DNA of 64,000 nucleotides from Pseudomonas sp. SST3 (GCF_003325755.1 NZ_QORI02000001.1:248001-312000), one strand, 5' to 3'. Positions 43,317-53,020 are shown, counted from the stretch's first letter. Numbers and translations: made by a program. Notes: generated by a model from the letters alone, not told the origin.

Positions 43317-43471
43317 CAGCCTTCAGCCATTCGTGTCGGCCGCCACAGCGCGGCCCCAACCTGGGAAGACCACATCATGGAGACGGCTGGATTGCCGTGG
43401 TCAGCAACAACGAAGCGGTATTCAAAGGCGGTCATGGCCAGGGTAGCGATCCTTCTGCCGGTACAACTCAT
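43316..43471 (-). CDS. Small frame between gspE and gspF, start resembling GspF
   Basis: A 51-codon frame fills the unusual 159-bp gspE-gspF gap: ATG at 43471, 5 bp past the gspE stop, ending in TGATG coupled to the gspF start. An internal ATG at 43435 begins MTAFEYRFVV, which looks like the beginning of GspF (MAAFEYIALD). After about 10 residues the similarity is lost (WSSQVGAALWRPTRMAEG). It could be the remnant of a duplicated gspF start, a leader that couples translation, or chance. Expression is not demonstrated by the sequence. Confidence 0.3.
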   Translation of the reverse strand: MSCTGRRIATLAMTAFEYRFVVADHGNPAVSMMWSSQVGAALWRPTRMAEG

Positions 43472-43475
43472 GCGC

Positions 43476-44990
43476 TTATTCCTCGCGGGTCACGCGCAAC
43501 ACTTCTTCGATGGTGGTCACGCCTTCACGTACCTTGCGCAAGCCGTCCTCACGGATACTCGGGCCCAGCCGGCGAGCATGGCGGACCATATCCTGTTCGG
43601 CTGCGCGGGTATGGATCATGCTGCGCAGGGTGTCATCGAACATCACCAGCTCGTAGATGCCGGTCCGCCCGCGATAACCCAGCTGGCGGCAAACGTCACA
43701 TCCCTCGGCGTGATACAGGGTCGGCGCCTCGCTCGGATCGAGACCGAACAGCGCGCATTCGGCTTCGTCGGCGACATAGGCGCGTTTGCAGTCATTACAC
43801 AGCACGCGGACGAGGCGTTGGGCCAGCACGCCGAGCAGCGACGATGAAATCAGGAATGGCTCGACGCCCATGTCCACCAGGCGTGTCACCGCACCGATGG
43901 CGCTGTTGGTGTGCAGGGTCGAGAGCACCAGGTGACCGGTGAGCGACGCCTGCACAGCCATGTCGGCGGTTTCCTGATCACGGATCTCGCCGACCATCAC
44001 CACGTCCGGATCCTGACGCAGGATGGCGCGAAGGCCACGGGCGAAGGTCATATCGACCTTGGTATTGACCTGGGTCTGGCCGATGCCTTCGAGGTTGTAT
44101 TCGATCGGGTCTTCGACGGTGAGGATATTGCGCGTGCGGTCGTTGAGCGTGACCAGACTGGCATACAGCGTGGTCGTCTTACCGGACCCGGTCGGGCCGG
44201 TGACCAGAATGATCCCATGAGGCTTCTGCACCGCCTGTTCCATCACCTTGCGATCACGGTCACTCATGCCAAGGTGGCGAAGGGTGAGCCGACCGGCCTG
44301 CTTGTCGAGCAGCCGCAAGACCACGCGTTCACCATTGGCCGACGGCAGCGTCGAGACGCGGATGTCGACCTCGCGACCGCCGACCCGCAGTGAAATCCGG
44401 CCGTCCTGGGGGACGCGCTTCTCCGCGATGTCCAGCCGCGCCATGACCTTGATTCGCGACACCAGCAATGCCGCCAGTTCGCGCTTGGGTTGCACCACTT
44501 CGCGCAGGATGCCGTCGATGCGGAAGCGAATCACCAATCGCTTTTCGAAGGTTTCCACATGGATATCCGAAGCGTTTTCCTTGATCGCCTCGCCGAGAAT
44601 CGCATTGATCAGGCGAATGATCGGCGCATCGTCTTCCTGTTCGAGCAGGTCTTCGGTTTCCTGGATCTGGTCGGCCAGGCTGTGCAGGTCCATCTCGTCG
44701 CCCAACCCTTCGACCATGAGCATCGCCGCCGAGGAATCGTGCTGGTAGGCGGCGCTCAAGGCTTGCTCGAAGTCATCCTGGGCCAGCCACTGCATCGCCA
44801 GCGGGCCACCAGCGACACGCTGCGCCTCCTGCAGAGCGGTCAGCGGCGCGCCCTCGCGCACGCACAGGCGCAAGCCTTCGGGGCGGTCCAGCAGTATCAC
44901 GCCATGACGCCGAGCGAAGGCAAACGGCAGGCGCCGCTGGACTGGCTCCTCGAGCAGCGTTGTCATTTCGTTCACGTCCAGTTCGGCCAT
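43476..44990 (-). CDS. gspE: Type II secretion ATPase GspE
   Basis: 504-aa hexameric ATPase that powers pseudopilus assembly. Domains: N-terminal GspL-binding part (about 1-130), then [20 protein letters not shown], Walker [13 protein letters not shown], the Asp box ([15 protein letters not shown]), Walker [15 protein letters not shown], and a tetracysteine zinc site formed by CNDC and CDVC in the C-terminal third. XcpR equivalent. It begins the operon; gspC and gspD are not upstream. Confidence 0.96.
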   Translation of the reverse strand: MAELDVNEMTTLLEEPVQRRLPFAFARRHGVILLDRPEGLRLCVREGAPLTALQEAQRVAGGPLAMQWLAQDDFEQALSAAYQHDSSAAMLMVEGLGDEMDLHSLADQIQETEDLLEQEDDAPIIRLINAILGEAIKENASDIHVETFEKRLVIRFRIDGILREVVQPKRELAALLVSRIKVMARLDIAEKRVPQDGRISLRVGGREVDIRVSTLPSANGERVVLRLLDKQAGRLTLRHLGMSDRDRKVMEQAVQKPHGIILVTGPTGSGKTTTLYASLVTLNDRTRNILTVEDPIEYNLEGIGQTQVNTKVDMTFARGLRAILRQDPDVVMVGEIRDQETADMAVQASLTGHLVLSTLHTNSAIGAVTRLVDMGVEPFLISSSLLGVLAQRLVRVLCNDCKRAYVADEAECALFGLDPSEAPTLYHAEGCDVCRQLGYRGRTGIYELVMFDDTLRSMIHTRAAEQDMVRHARRLGPSIREDGLRKVREGVTTIEEVLRVTREE

Positions 44991-45510
44991 GCTGAATTTC
45001 TCGCGTGTAATGCAATCGAAGAACGTCGGCAGCCCGAAGCCGGCGCAACCATCGGCTTTTGACTACAAGGAATGCATGACATTGCAAACCTTTGCCCGGT
45101 TTTTTGGACATTCTGCGCGCCGACCAGCACCAAGGTCGCATACAGACAAGTCCGCCGGGGAATACACCGTCTATGGTCTGTCATTCATGATTGCGCCGCG
45201 CATAACTTGGTATGGAACCTTAGACGAAGGTCGAAGCCAATACCCGCGCTGTCTGCAGCCATCCGAAGCAACCAACCGGTCAGGTTGTGAACGTAGCGAC
45301 ATAAGCGAGTCTTGATTAAAACAGTTGTTTGATTTTTCAGGCGATTGCAGAATGCCGCGCCTCTGCGGATTTAACACCAGCTGCAGGGAGCCGTTAGCCG
45401 ATCCACACTCGACCACCATCCGCAGTGGTTGGGCGAAAAGTACCACCAGCGATGCCAAGCCGGGTGACCGAGCAGCTCGCTGGTTACGATCAAGCAGGAG
45501 AACAAGAACA
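44991..45510. other. Divergent leader region between gspE and pntAA
   Basis: No gene is evident in these 520 bp, which should hold the promoters of the leftward gsp operon and the rightward pnt operon. gspC and gspD, which in the Pseudomonas xcp cluster diverge here, are missing. The pntAA ribosome-binding site AGGAG lies at about 45497. An AT-rich stretch (ttgattaaaacagttgtttg) near 45311 is the most promoter-like part. Confidence 0.5.
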
Positions 45511-46632
45511 ATGCACATTGGCGTTCCTCTCGAAACCAGGCCCGGTGAAACGCGCGTTGCCGCGACACCGGAAACCATCAAGAAGCTGATCGGCCAAGGG
45601 CATCAGGTGACGGTGCAGAGCGGGGCTGGCGTACAGGCCAGTGTCCCGGACAGTGCCTATGAAGCGGCAGGCGCAACCATCGCCGATGCCGCCGCGGCGT
45701 TCGCAGCAGAGATCCTGCTGAAGGTAAACGCACCGAGCGAAACCGAGCTGGCACAGATGCAGCCAGGCACGGTCTTGGTAGGGATGCTCAACCCCTTCGA
45801 CAATGAAAACATCGCACGCATGGCGCAACGCGGCATCACCGCGTTTGCCCTGGAAGCGGCACCGCGCACGTCGCGTGCGCAGAGCCTCGACGTGCTCTCC
45901 TCCCAGGCCAACATCGCCGGCTACAAGGCGGTCATGGTCGCCGCCAACCAGTATCCGCGCTTCATGCCGATGCTGATGACCGCAGCCGGTACGGTGAAGG
46001 CCGCTCGCGTTCTGATACTCGGCGCCGGTGTTGCCGGCCTGCAAGCCATCGCCACGGCCAAGCGCCTGGGTGCGGTGATCGAAGCCTCTGACGTACGTCC
46101 TGCGGTGAAGGAGCAGATCGAGTCCCTTGGCGCCAAGTTCGTCGACGTGCCGTGCGAGACCGATGAAGAGCGCGAATGCGCCGAAGGCGTCGGCGGCTAC
46201 GCCCGGCCGATGCCGGCAAGCTGGATGGCCCGTCAGGCTCAGGCCGTGCACGAGCGTGCCAAGCAGGCCGACATTATCATTACCACCGCGCTGATTCCGG
46301 GCCGCAAGGCGCCGACGCTGCTGCAGCAAGAAACCGTGCAGCAGATGAAGCCCGGCTCGGTGGTCATCGACCTCGCCGCCTCCCAAGGCGGTAACTGTCC
46401 ATTGACCGAAGCCGATCAGGTGGTGGTCAAGCACGGCGTGACCTTGGTTGGCTACACCAACCTGGCGACCCTCGTGCCGGCGGATGCCTCGGCGCTATAC
46501 GCACGCAACCTGCTGGACTTCCTCAAGCTGGTGATCGATGGCGAAGCCCGATTCCAGCTCAATCTCGAAGACGACATCGTCGCCGCGTGCCTGATGTGCC
46601 GTGACGGCCAAGTCGTGCGCACCAACGGATAA
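45511..46632 (+). CDS. pntAA: NAD(P) transhydrogenase subunit alpha part 1
   Basis: 373-aa NAD(H)-binding component (dI) of the proton-translocating transhydrogenase, which makes NADPH from NADH using the proton gradient. Start MHIGVPLETRPGETRVAATP; the frame opens earlier but the ATG at 45511 follows AGGAG. Alanine-dehydrogenase-like fold, nucleotide-binding VLILGAGVAGLQAIATAKRL, the RQD-loop-like region EQIESLGAKFVDVPCE and mobile loop GYARPMPASWMARQAQ. Split alpha subunits of this kind are usual in pseudomonads. Operon with pntAB and pntB. Confidence 0.95.
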   Translation: MHIGVPLETRPGETRVAATPETIKKLIGQGHQVTVQSGAGVQASVPDSAYEAAGATIADAAAAFAAEILLKVNAPSETELAQMQPGTVLVGMLNPFDNENIARMAQRGITAFALEAAPRTSRAQSLDVLSSQANIAGYKAVMVAANQYPRFMPMLMTAAGTVKAARVLILGAGVAGLQAIATAKRLGAVIEASDVRPAVKEQIESLGAKFVDVPCETDEERECAEGVGGYARPMPASWMARQAQAVHERAKQADIIITTALIPGRKAPTLLQQETVQQMKPGSVVIDLAASQGGNCPLTEADQVVVKHGVTLVGYTNLATLVPADASALYARNLLDFLKLVIDGEARFQLNLEDDIVAACLMCRDGQVVRTNG

Positions 46633-46644
46633 GGGAGCCTGAAC

Positions 46645-46977
46645 ATGGACATGATTTCTGATGGCATCTACAACCTGATCATCTTTGTGCTGGCGATCTA
46701 CGTCGGCTACCACGTGGTTTGGAACGTCACCCCCGCGCTGCACACCCCCCTGATGGCGGTCACCAACGCGATTTCGGCAATCGTCATCGTCGGTGCCATG
46801 CTGGCCGCCGCGCTAACGGTCACCCCGATGGGCAAGCTGATGGGCACCCTGGCGGTGACGCTGGCTGCCGTGAATGTCTTCGGCGGCTTCCTGGTAACCC
46901 GCCGCATGCTGGAAATGTTCAAGAAGAAGGAGCGCGCTTCCGTTGCGGGCAGCGCTAAGGCGGAGTCCAAGCCATGA
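46645..46977 (+). CDS. pntAB: NAD(P) transhydrogenase subunit alpha part 2
   Basis: 110-aa membrane part of the alpha subunit with about three helices ([57 protein letters not shown]). GGGAG precedes the ATG. Contributes to the proton channel with PntB. 12 bp after pntAA and overlapping pntB by 4 bp. Confidence 0.95.
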   Translation: MDMISDGIYNLIIFVLAIYVGYHVVWNVTPALHTPLMAVTNAISAIVIVGAMLAAALTVTPMGKLMGTLAVTLAAVNVFGGFLVTRRMLEMFKKKERASVAGSAKAESKP

Positions 46978-48425
46978 GCATGAACCTGATTACCCTGCTC
47001 TACCTCATCGCTTCGGTGAGCTTCATCCAGGCCCTCAAAGGCCTGTCGCACCCCACCACCTCACGTCGCGGCAACCTGTTCGGCATGATCGGTATGGGCA
47101 TCGCCGTGGTTACCACGGTGTTCCTGGTGTTCAAGCTCGGCTCACAGCTGGCCGAGAGCGCCAGCCCCTGGAGCGGCCTCGGCTTCATCGTCCTCGGCCT
47201 GCTGATTGGCGGCACCATCGGCACGCTGATGGCCAAGCGCGTCGAAATGACCAAGATGCCCGAGCTGGTCGCCTTCATGCACAGCATGATCGGCCTGGCA
47301 GCAGTGTTCATCGCTATCGCCGCAGTGCTCGAGCCGCAGTCGCTGGGCATCGTCCAGGCCATCGGTTACCCGATCCCGGCCGGTAACCGCCTGGAGCTGT
47401 TCCTTGGTGCAGCCATCGGCGCCATCACCTTCTCCGGTTCGGTGATCGCCTTCGGCAAGCTGTCGGGCAAGTACAAGTTCCGCCTGTTCCAGGGCGCGCC
47501 TGTCTCGTTTCCTAACCAGCACAAAATCAACCTCGCCGTTGGCGTGGCGATTCTGGTACTGGGCCTGATCTATACCTTCAGCGGCAACTTCACTGCGTTC
47601 ATGATTCTGGTGGCGCTGGCCTTCGTCATCGGCGTGCTGATCATCATCCCCATCGGCGGCGCCGACATGCCGGTGGTGGTCTCGATGCTCAACAGCTATT
47701 CGGGCTGGGCGGCGGCCGGGATCGGCTTCTCGCTGAACAACTCGATGCTGATCATCGCCGGCTCGCTGGTGGGCTCGAGCGGCGCGATCCTTTCCTACAT
47801 CATGTGCAAGGCGATGAACCGCTCGTTCTTCAACGTCATCCTCGGCGGCTTTGGTGGCGATGCCGATGCTGGCCCCGCGACGGGCAGCAAGGAACAGCGC
47901 CCGGTCAAATCCGGCTCCAGCGATGACGCCGCCTTCCTCCTGTCGAACGCTGACACCGTAATCATCGTCCCCGGCTATGGTCTGGCGGTGGCCCGCGCGC
48001 AGCACGCGCTGATGGAGTTGGCCGAGAAGCTGACGCATATGGGCGTGACCGTGAAGTACGCGATCCACCCGGTTGCCGGCCGCATGCCCGGGCACATGAA
48101 CGTGCTGCTGGCCGAGGCCGAGGTGCCGTACGAGATGGTCTTCGAGATGGACGACATCAACTCCGAGTTCGGCCAGGCCGACGTGGTGCTGGTGCTCGGC
48201 GCCAATGACGTGGTCAACCCGGCGGCGAAGAACGATCCAAAGTCGCCTATCGCCGGCATGCCGATCCTCGAGGCGTACAAAGCTAAGACGGTCATCGTCA
48301 ACAAGCGCTCCATGGCCAGCGGCTATGCCGGCCTGGACAACGAGCTGTTCTACATGGACAAGACCATGATGGTCTTCGGCGATGCCAAGAAGGTCGTCGA
48401 GGACATGGTCAAAGCTGTGGAATAA
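46974..48425 (+). CDS. pntB: NAD(P) transhydrogenase subunit beta
   Basis: 483-aa subunit: an N-terminal membrane domain of about eight or nine helices (to about 275) and a C-terminal NADP(H)-binding domain at about 310-483. The latter has [20 protein letters not shown], the segment [35 protein letters not shown] and [13 protein letters not shown], all characteristic of domain III. Complete; a terminator follows. Confidence 0.97.
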   Translation: MSMNLITLLYLIASVSFIQALKGLSHPTTSRRGNLFGMIGMGIAVVTTVFLVFKLGSQLAESASPWSGLGFIVLGLLIGGTIGTLMAKRVEMTKMPELVAFMHSMIGLAAVFIAIAAVLEPQSLGIVQAIGYPIPAGNRLELFLGAAIGAITFSGSVIAFGKLSGKYKFRLFQGAPVSFPNQHKINLAVGVAILVLGLIYTFSGNFTAFMILVALAFVIGVLIIIPIGGADMPVVVSMLNSYSGWAAAGIGFSLNNSMLIIAGSLVGSSGAILSYIMCKAMNRSFFNVILGGFGGDADAGPATGSKEQRPVKSGSSDDAAFLLSNADTVIIVPGYGLAVARAQHALMELAEKLTHMGVTVKYAIHPVAGRMPGHMNVLLAEAEVPYEMVFEMDDINSEFGQADVVLVLGANDVVNPAAKNDPKSPIAGMPILEAYKAKTVIVNKRSMASGYAGLDNELFYMDKTMMVFGDAKKVVEDMVKAVE

Positions 48426-48444
48426 CCGCACCCTGCGCCACCAG

Positions 48445-48480
48445 AACCCCTCCGGCATCGCCGCGAGGGGTTTTGTTTTT
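48445..48480 (+). terminator. Rho-independent terminator after pntB
   Basis: Stem AACCCCTC/GAGGGGTT (8 bp) with a 12-nt loop that can itself pair, followed by TTTGTTTTTC. It lies 20 bp past the pntB stop and just before the convergent mdaB end. Confidence 0.88.
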
Positions 48481-48487
48481 CTAGACG

Positions 48488-49072
48488 CTAGAAACCGAAG
48501 ACCTGCGCTAGATGCGCTTCGTAGCGCTGGATATCGGCCTCGATCGAAGGCCGCTTCATCACGTCGACGCAGAGAAAGGTCGGCAGGCCGCTCATGCCGA
48601 GGAACTCGTTGGCCTTGTGAAAAGGGAAATACACCGCATCGACGCCCTTGCCTTCGAAGAAATCGGTCGGGTCGTCGAAAGCCTGCTGCGGTGCATTCCA
48701 GGTCGCCGAGACCATGTACTGCTTGCCCTGCAACAAACCGCCGCTGCCGTACTTCTGCGACGCATCGGAGCGCGTGCGACCGTCGTTGGCGTAGAGACTG
48801 CCATGCCCTTCGGTGAACACCTCGTCGAGGTACTTCTTCACGGTCCAGGGGGCGCCCATCCACCAGCCGGGCATCTGGTAGATGATCACGTCGGCCCAGA
48901 GAAACTTGGCGACTTCCTCGGCAAGGTCATATCCCGCATCGATCTGGGTTTGCTTGACATCGAACTCGGCGCGGTCGAGGAAGCTCAGTGCAGCCTCGTG
49001 CAAGGTGGTGTTGTAGCGCCCATCGGAATGAGCGAACTGCTTAGCGCCGTTCAACAGCAGGACTTTTTTCAT
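48488..49072 (-). CDS. mdaB: NADPH:quinone reductase, MdaB family
   Basis: 194-aa flavodoxin-fold quinone reductase, protecting from redox-cycling quinones. The sequence follows MdaB closely: LLLNGAKQFAHSDGRYN, WADVIIYQMPGWWMGAPWTV, FTEGHGSLYANDGRTR, then KYGSGGLLQGKQYMVSATWN. Start at the ATG at 49072; the frame continues to 49150 but the conserved N-terminus begins here. Cytoplasmic, FAD-binding. Confidence 0.93.
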   Translation of the reverse strand: MKKVLLLNGAKQFAHSDGRYNTTLHEAALSFLDRAEFDVKQTQIDAGYDLAEEVAKFLWADVIIYQMPGWWMGAPWTVKKYLDEVFTEGHGSLYANDGRTRSDASQKYGSGGLLQGKQYMVSATWNAPQQAFDDPTDFFEGKGVDAVYFPFHKANEFLGMSGLPTFLCVDVMKRPSIEADIQRYEAHLAQVFGF

Positions 49073-49229
49073 GGGGCGTCGCATCCAGCAAGTGAGAATG
49101 GCGAGCAGCCTAACGATCTTCATCGCGGCAAAACAGAGCGCCTCAGGCAAAAGCGATTTGACTTCAAGTCACGAATGCCAGGCTCGTTCATGCCTTAGGC
49201 TGCATGCATCAATCCGCAGGAGCCACGTT

Positions 49230-49544
49230 ATGAGCGAACGCTATGCCTTCCTCCTATACGCCTACACCCGGCCGGAAAAGTCCGCCGAGTTCGAAGCGCT
49301 GTTCAGCCGCTACGTTGATGCAAGCCGGGCCGAAGACGGCTGCATCGAGTACCACATGCTGCGCGACCGCGAGGACTCGACGCTGTTCATCTTCTATGAG
49401 GTCTGGCAGTCGGCCGAGCATTTGCACGCGCATAGCGCGCTGCCACACATGCAGCGCTTCCATACACAGCGCATGGACTTCCTGACCCGCGACTTCGAGA
49501 TTCGTCCGATCGAGATGCTCAGCCCTTCGTCCGCCATACGCTGA
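49230..49544 (+). CDS. Antibiotic biosynthesis monooxygenase (ABM) domain protein
   Basis: 104-aa single-domain protein of the dimeric alpha-beta ABM/YgiN fold: YAFLLYAYTRPEKSAEFEAL, DGCIEYHMLRDREDSTLFIF, YEVWQSAEHLHAHSALPHMQ. YgiN-type members are quinol monooxygenases and are partnered with MdaB in E. coli. Here the gene diverges from mdaB (157 bp), which fits a linked quinone-redox role, though this is inference. The ATG at 49230 follows GGAG. Confidence 0.87.
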   Translation: MSERYAFLLYAYTRPEKSAEFEALFSRYVDASRAEDGCIEYHMLRDREDSTLFIFYEVWQSAEHLHAHSALPHMQRFHTQRMDFLTRDFEIRPIEMLSPSSAIR

Positions 49545-49713
49545 AGACCGAACAGCGCCGAACAGTTTGCCAGGCGCAATAGCGGTACAGTTTGCCGTCG
49601 ACCGCAACTGAACCGGCACAATCCATAGCCCCTGTGACTGTTACGCAACAGCCCGGCGCGCGACCCTATCTGCCCATAACCCATCCCCGCGAACCGACGG
49701 GAAGGAGAGGCAG

Positions 49714-49914
49714 ATGGAACGCGTACTGCCACGCACGCTCACGCTCGGCACCGGCCGGCTATCGCTGGGCCGATTGGTTCAGGTAGTACGGCTATGGCGT
49801 CAGCGGTCTCGCACACGTCGCCAGCTGGCGACACTGGACGACCATCAGCTGTCAGACATCGGTGTCAGCCGCAGCGAGCGAATGGCCGAGGTGGGCAAAC
49901 CCTTCTGGCGTTGA
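49714..49914 (+). CDS. DUF1127 domain protein
   Basis: 66-aa basic protein. Its C-terminal 45 residues match the DUF1127 pattern: RQRSRTRRQLATLDDHQLSD then IGVSRSERMAEVGKPFWR. Short DUF1127 proteins in alphaproteobacteria bind RNA regulators and affect phosphate or carbon metabolism; the role in pseudomonads is little known. GAAGGAGAGG lies before the ATG. Stand-alone gene. Confidence 0.85.
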   Translation: MERVLPRTLTLGTGRLSLGRLVQVVRLWRQRSRTRRQLATLDDHQLSDIGVSRSERMAEVGKPFWR

Positions 49915-50021
49915 CGTTGTGCTTCCCAGCCGGGACCGCGAGACCTAAGCTGAACGGCATCGCCGGTCCGACGGTCGAACCGAAGTCGGCAGGTAGCCGC
50001 GTCTAGCACTGGGAGAAGTCC

Positions 50022-50339
50022 ATGAACAAATTTCTAATGTCCGTTGCCGCTGCGGCCTGCCTGGCCGCCGGTAGCGCATCGGCCGGAAGCATCACCGGCA
50101 CCATCGACGCCATCGGCGCCTCGCTGGTCAACACTGTCGAAGGCACCTCCGACATCACCTCGAATCTGGGCGACAACAAGCTGGTACGCGATGCGCGCGA
50201 CGATGCCGCCCGCTTCGTTGCGTCTAATGGCGAAGCGCGCGGTGCACAGCTGGAGGCAGCGCTTGTTCACATTCGCACCCAGGCGCCGCAGCTGCACGCC
50301 AGCGATCTCGAACTGGCCAGCGCTATCCTGACACTCTGA
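50022..50339 (+). CDS. Exported DUF2388 protein, copy 1
   Basis: 105-aa protein with a clear signal peptide (MNKFLMSVAAAACLAAGSAS, cleavage probably after ASA). The mature part has the DUF2388 core: LVRDARDDAARFVASNGEAR then GAQLEAALVHIRTQ and ASDLELASAIL. It is the first of three tandem paralogues (the core RDDAARFVAS recurs in all three). GGGAG precedes the ATG. Periplasmic or secreted; function unknown. Confidence 0.85.
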   Translation: MNKFLMSVAAAACLAAGSASAGSITGTIDAIGASLVNTVEGTSDITSNLGDNKLVRDARDDAARFVASNGEARGAQLEAALVHIRTQAPQLHASDLELASAILTL

Positions 50340-50425
50340 TCTGCAGGCTTCATCAAGCGCAACGCTGGCCCTGGGGCTGGCGTTTCGCTAGCCTTGGCGG
50401 CTGATTGTTCAGCTCCAGGATTTAC

Positions 50426-50719
50426 ATGCGTTCGCTTTACCTTGTACTCGCCAGCTGCTGCTTCTGCGGTAGCGTCCAGGCATTCGACACCACCATCGCC
50501 GGCTCCGTTGCCTCCACCTATGTCGCCAGTCAGGTGACCAGCGCCCCGTTCAATAACAAGCTGATCCTCGACTCGCGCGATGACGCGGCCCGTTTCGTCG
50601 CCAGCCAGGGCCAAATCCGTGGCGCGCGGCTGGAGGCGGCCCTGCGCTGGCTGCACGAGCATCAGCCGCAACTGGCCGCAAGCGACCTGGAACTGGCCGC
50701 AGCCATCCTCGTCCAATAG
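50426..50719 (+). CDS. Exported DUF2388 protein, copy 2
   Basis: 97-aa paralogue with a signal peptide containing two cysteines (YLVLASCCFCGSVQA). Core DSRDDAARFVASQGQIRGAR, then LEAALRWLHEHQPQLAASDL. Starts at the ATG at 50426; a start at 50405 would put charged residues before the signal. 86 bp after copy 1 and 25 bp before copy 3, so probably cotranscribed. Confidence 0.83.
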   Translation: MRSLYLVLASCCFCGSVQAFDTTIAGSVASTYVASQVTSAPFNNKLILDSRDDAARFVASQGQIRGARLEAALRWLHEHQPQLAASDLELAAAILVQ

Positions 50720-50744
50720 CCCATCCCTCTTTACGAGTTCTCAC

Positions 50745-51065
50745 ATGAAACTGAAGCTGTTTGCCGTGCCGCTCGCACTGACCCTGCTCGCCGGTGGCGC
50801 CCAGGCACAAACGCTGGTTGCCACCAGCAACATCGTGGTCAACGCGCTGGACCGCAGCATTAACTTCACTTCCGACGTCACCAGCCGCATCAGCGACATG
50901 AAGGTCGTCAGCGAAGCCCGTGACGAGGCTGCCGGGTTCGTCGCCAGTGGTGGCGAAATTCGTGGCGCTCGCCTGGAAGCGGCCTTCGCCAGTCTGCGTA
51001 ACGAGTTTCCAGATGCTCGCGGCGCCAGTGATCGGGTGCTGGCTGAAACCATCCTCGCCCAGTGA
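50745..51065 (+). CDS. Exported DUF2388 protein, copy 3
   Basis: 106-aa paralogue with signal peptide (LFAVPLALTLLAGGAQA). The core is more diverged: SEARDEAAGFVASGGEIRGA then RLEAAFASLRNEF. Start at the ATG at 50745. Its stop overlaps the GTG start of the DUF4105 gene (GTGA), so translation of the two is coupled. Confidence 0.83.
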   Translation: MKLKLFAVPLALTLLAGGAQAQTLVATSNIVVNALDRSINFTSDVTSRISDMKVVSEARDEAAGFVASGGEIRGARLEAAFASLRNEFPDARGASDRVLAETILAQ

Positions 51066-53020
51066 AATCGCCTCGCGCCTGGTGGGTAGCCGTTGCGCTC
51101 ACCACGCTCGCCAACCTTTGTCAGGCCGACCTGCGCCTGACGCTGGACGCTAGCGACCTGCAGCAGGCCGAACGCGCGGCCAGCCAGCAGCTGCTGGACG
51201 AAGCCGTTGCCGCCCTGCCGCCGCGAGTCATCCAGCGGCTCGACCGTGAAGTCCACGTTCGCTGGCATGATGGTTTGACCCATGATGTCTATGGCAGCGC
51301 CGGCGGCAATGTTCTGTTGCTCAACCGGCGTCTGCTCCCGGCACTGACCGATGGCTCCGCGACGAGCACGCTCACGAGCCGTCCGCATGGCAGCGTTCGC
51401 CGCGAGCTGTTGGCGACGCTGATTCACGAAGTGGGACACCTCTACGACCGGTCTCGGCTCTGGTCGCCAGAGAACCACCGCCAGCTCGCCTTCTGCAGCC
51501 AGCGAGCCGCCAGCCTCGGCCTGGTTGGGTTGCCGGACAGCTGCCGCGGTCAGACCGAACGCCGCTTCACCCTCAGCGACGACCCGCGCCTGCTCGATCT
51601 CGCCGGCTGGCCCCAGCGCGTCGGCCAGCGAGGCGAGCGTGAGGTCAGCAATGCCCAGGCTGCCCGGAGTCCGGACGCCTATGAGCTGACCAACCCGCTG
51701 GAATTCGTCGCGGTGAACCTGGAGTATTTTCTCCTGGACCCCAGCTATGCCTGCCGGCGTCCGTCGCTGCACCGTTACTTCCGCGAGCATTTCGGCTGGC
51801 AGCCGTCTAACGTGGACGACTGCGTTGCCGGTCTGCCGATTCTCAACGCCGGCCATGATTTCGCCCGCACGCCCCTGGTCAAACTTGATCCACAGCGGGT
51901 TTATGAGGTCGATTACCTGTTCGCCGAAGCCAACGATGCCTGGGTCAGCCGCTGGGGCCATAGCATGCTACGTCTGGTGATTTGCGCGCCGGGCCGCCCA
52001 CGTGGGCCGAGTTGCCGGCTGGATCTGGACCATCATCTGGTGCTGTCCTTTCGCGCCTTCGTCGGAGACGTGCAACTGTCCAGCTGGGACGGCCTGACCG
52101 GCGTCTACCCCTCGCGACTGTTCGTTCTGCCACTGGGCCAGGTCATCGACGAGTACACCAAGGTCGAGCTGCGCAGCCTCGCCTCGATTCCGCTCAAGCT
52201 GCAGCGCGACGAAATCGACAGGCTGGTCGAGCGCAGCGCGGAGATGCACTGGAGCTATGACGGCAACTACTACTTCCTGTCCAACAACTGCGCGGTGGAA
52301 ACGCTCAAACTGCTGCGCAGCGGCACGGCCCGCCCCGAGCTGACGGCACTGGATAGCATCTTGCCCAGCGGCTTGCTGGCAATGCTGATCAACCGCGGCC
52401 TGGCCGATGCCAGCGTGCTCGACGATCCCCGCGAAGCGCTGCGGCTGGGCTATCGCTTCGACTCCTACCGCGATCGCTACCAGGCGATGTTCGCCGTGCT
52501 TCGCGACCGTCTCGGCCTGCCGCAGGAAGATGTCGAGCAATGGCTGGCGCTCGACGCCGAGGCGCGCCGTCCATGGATCGACAAAGCCGATCTGCGCGCC
52601 AGCGCCGCCCTGCTGCTGGTGGAGCAAGCAGCGTTGCGCCGACATCTGCTGCTGGCTCAGGAGGAGCTCAAGAAGCGTTATCTGGGCGACCGCCAGCGCG
52701 GCGATACCAGCCTGGCCAAGGCTGACGAAACCCTGCAGGACATTCTCGCCAACAGCGGTTATCTCAGCCGTCCGGCCGAGCTGCTCGATGGCGTCGGCTA
52801 CGGCCTGCCGCAGGCCAACGAGTGGCAACGCCTAGAGCAGGAAAGCAGCCAGCGCCAAGCGCGCCTGAGCCAGCTCACCGAGGCATTGAACGCTGAGGTT
52901 CGACTGCTGCTGGGTGACGAGCGCCGGCGGGAGTTGGAGAGCATCGAAGCCAACCTGGCGCAGATCGGCCAGCACCTGCGCGGCCTGCACAGGGCAGCCG
53001 GCGGCCTGAAGCTACCCTGA
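51062..53020 (+). CDS. Exported DUF4105 protein with HEVGH metallopeptidase-like motif
   Basis: 652-aa protein with a short signal peptide (RAWWVAVALTTLANLCQA). The N-terminal part at about 50-270 carries LIHEVGH at residues 120-126 and a later acidic helix NPLEFVAVNLEYFLLD (about 211-226), the layout of gluzincin-type zinc peptidases. The C-terminal DUF4105 part at about 280-460 has WGHSMLRL (His300) and LSNNCAVETLKLL (Cys410), a His...Cys pair like that of the Lnb-N/NlpC-type fold. The last 150 residues are helical with coiled-coil character. GTG start overlapping the third DUF2388 gene. Activity is unproven; the context suggests a cell-envelope role. Confidence 0.8.
   Translation: MKSPRAWWVAVALTTLANLCQADLRLTLDASDLQQAERAASQQLLDEAVAALPPRVIQRLDREVHVRWHDGLTHDVYGSAGGNVLLLNRRLLPALTDGSATSTLTSRPHGSVRRELLATLIHEVGHLYDRSRLWSPENHRQLAFCSQRAASLGLVGLPDSCRGQTERRFTLSDDPRLLDLAGWPQRVGQRGEREVSNAQAARSPDAYELTNPLEFVAVNLEYFLLDPSYACRRPSLHRYFREHFGWQPSNVDDCVAGLPILNAGHDFARTPLVKLDPQRVYEVDYLFAEANDAWVSRWGHSMLRLVICAPGRPRGPSCRLDLDHHLVLSFRAFVGDVQLSSWDGLTGVYPSRLFVLPLGQVIDEYTKVELRSLASIPLKLQRDEIDRLVERSAEMHWSYDGNYYFLSNNCAVETLKLLRSGTARPELTALDSILPSGLLAMLINRGLADASVLDDPREALRLGYRFDSYRDRYQAMFAVLRDRLGLPQEDVEQWLALDAEARRPWIDKADLRASAALLLVEQAALRRHLLLAQEELKKRYLGDRQRGDTSLAKADETLQDILANSGYLSRPAELLDGVGYGLPQANEWQRLEQESSQRQARLSQLTEALNAEVRLLLGDERRRELESIEANLAQIGQHLRGLHRAAGGLKLP

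Noticed and set aside
42114..43847. 577-codon rightward frame opposite gspF
   Set aside because: Shadow of gspF and the end of gspE; composition is rich in His, Gln and Arg with no recognisable motif.
47142..48863. 573-codon leftward frame opposite pntB and mdaB
   Set aside because: It spans the pntB terminator and lies mostly antisense to pntB; no family features.
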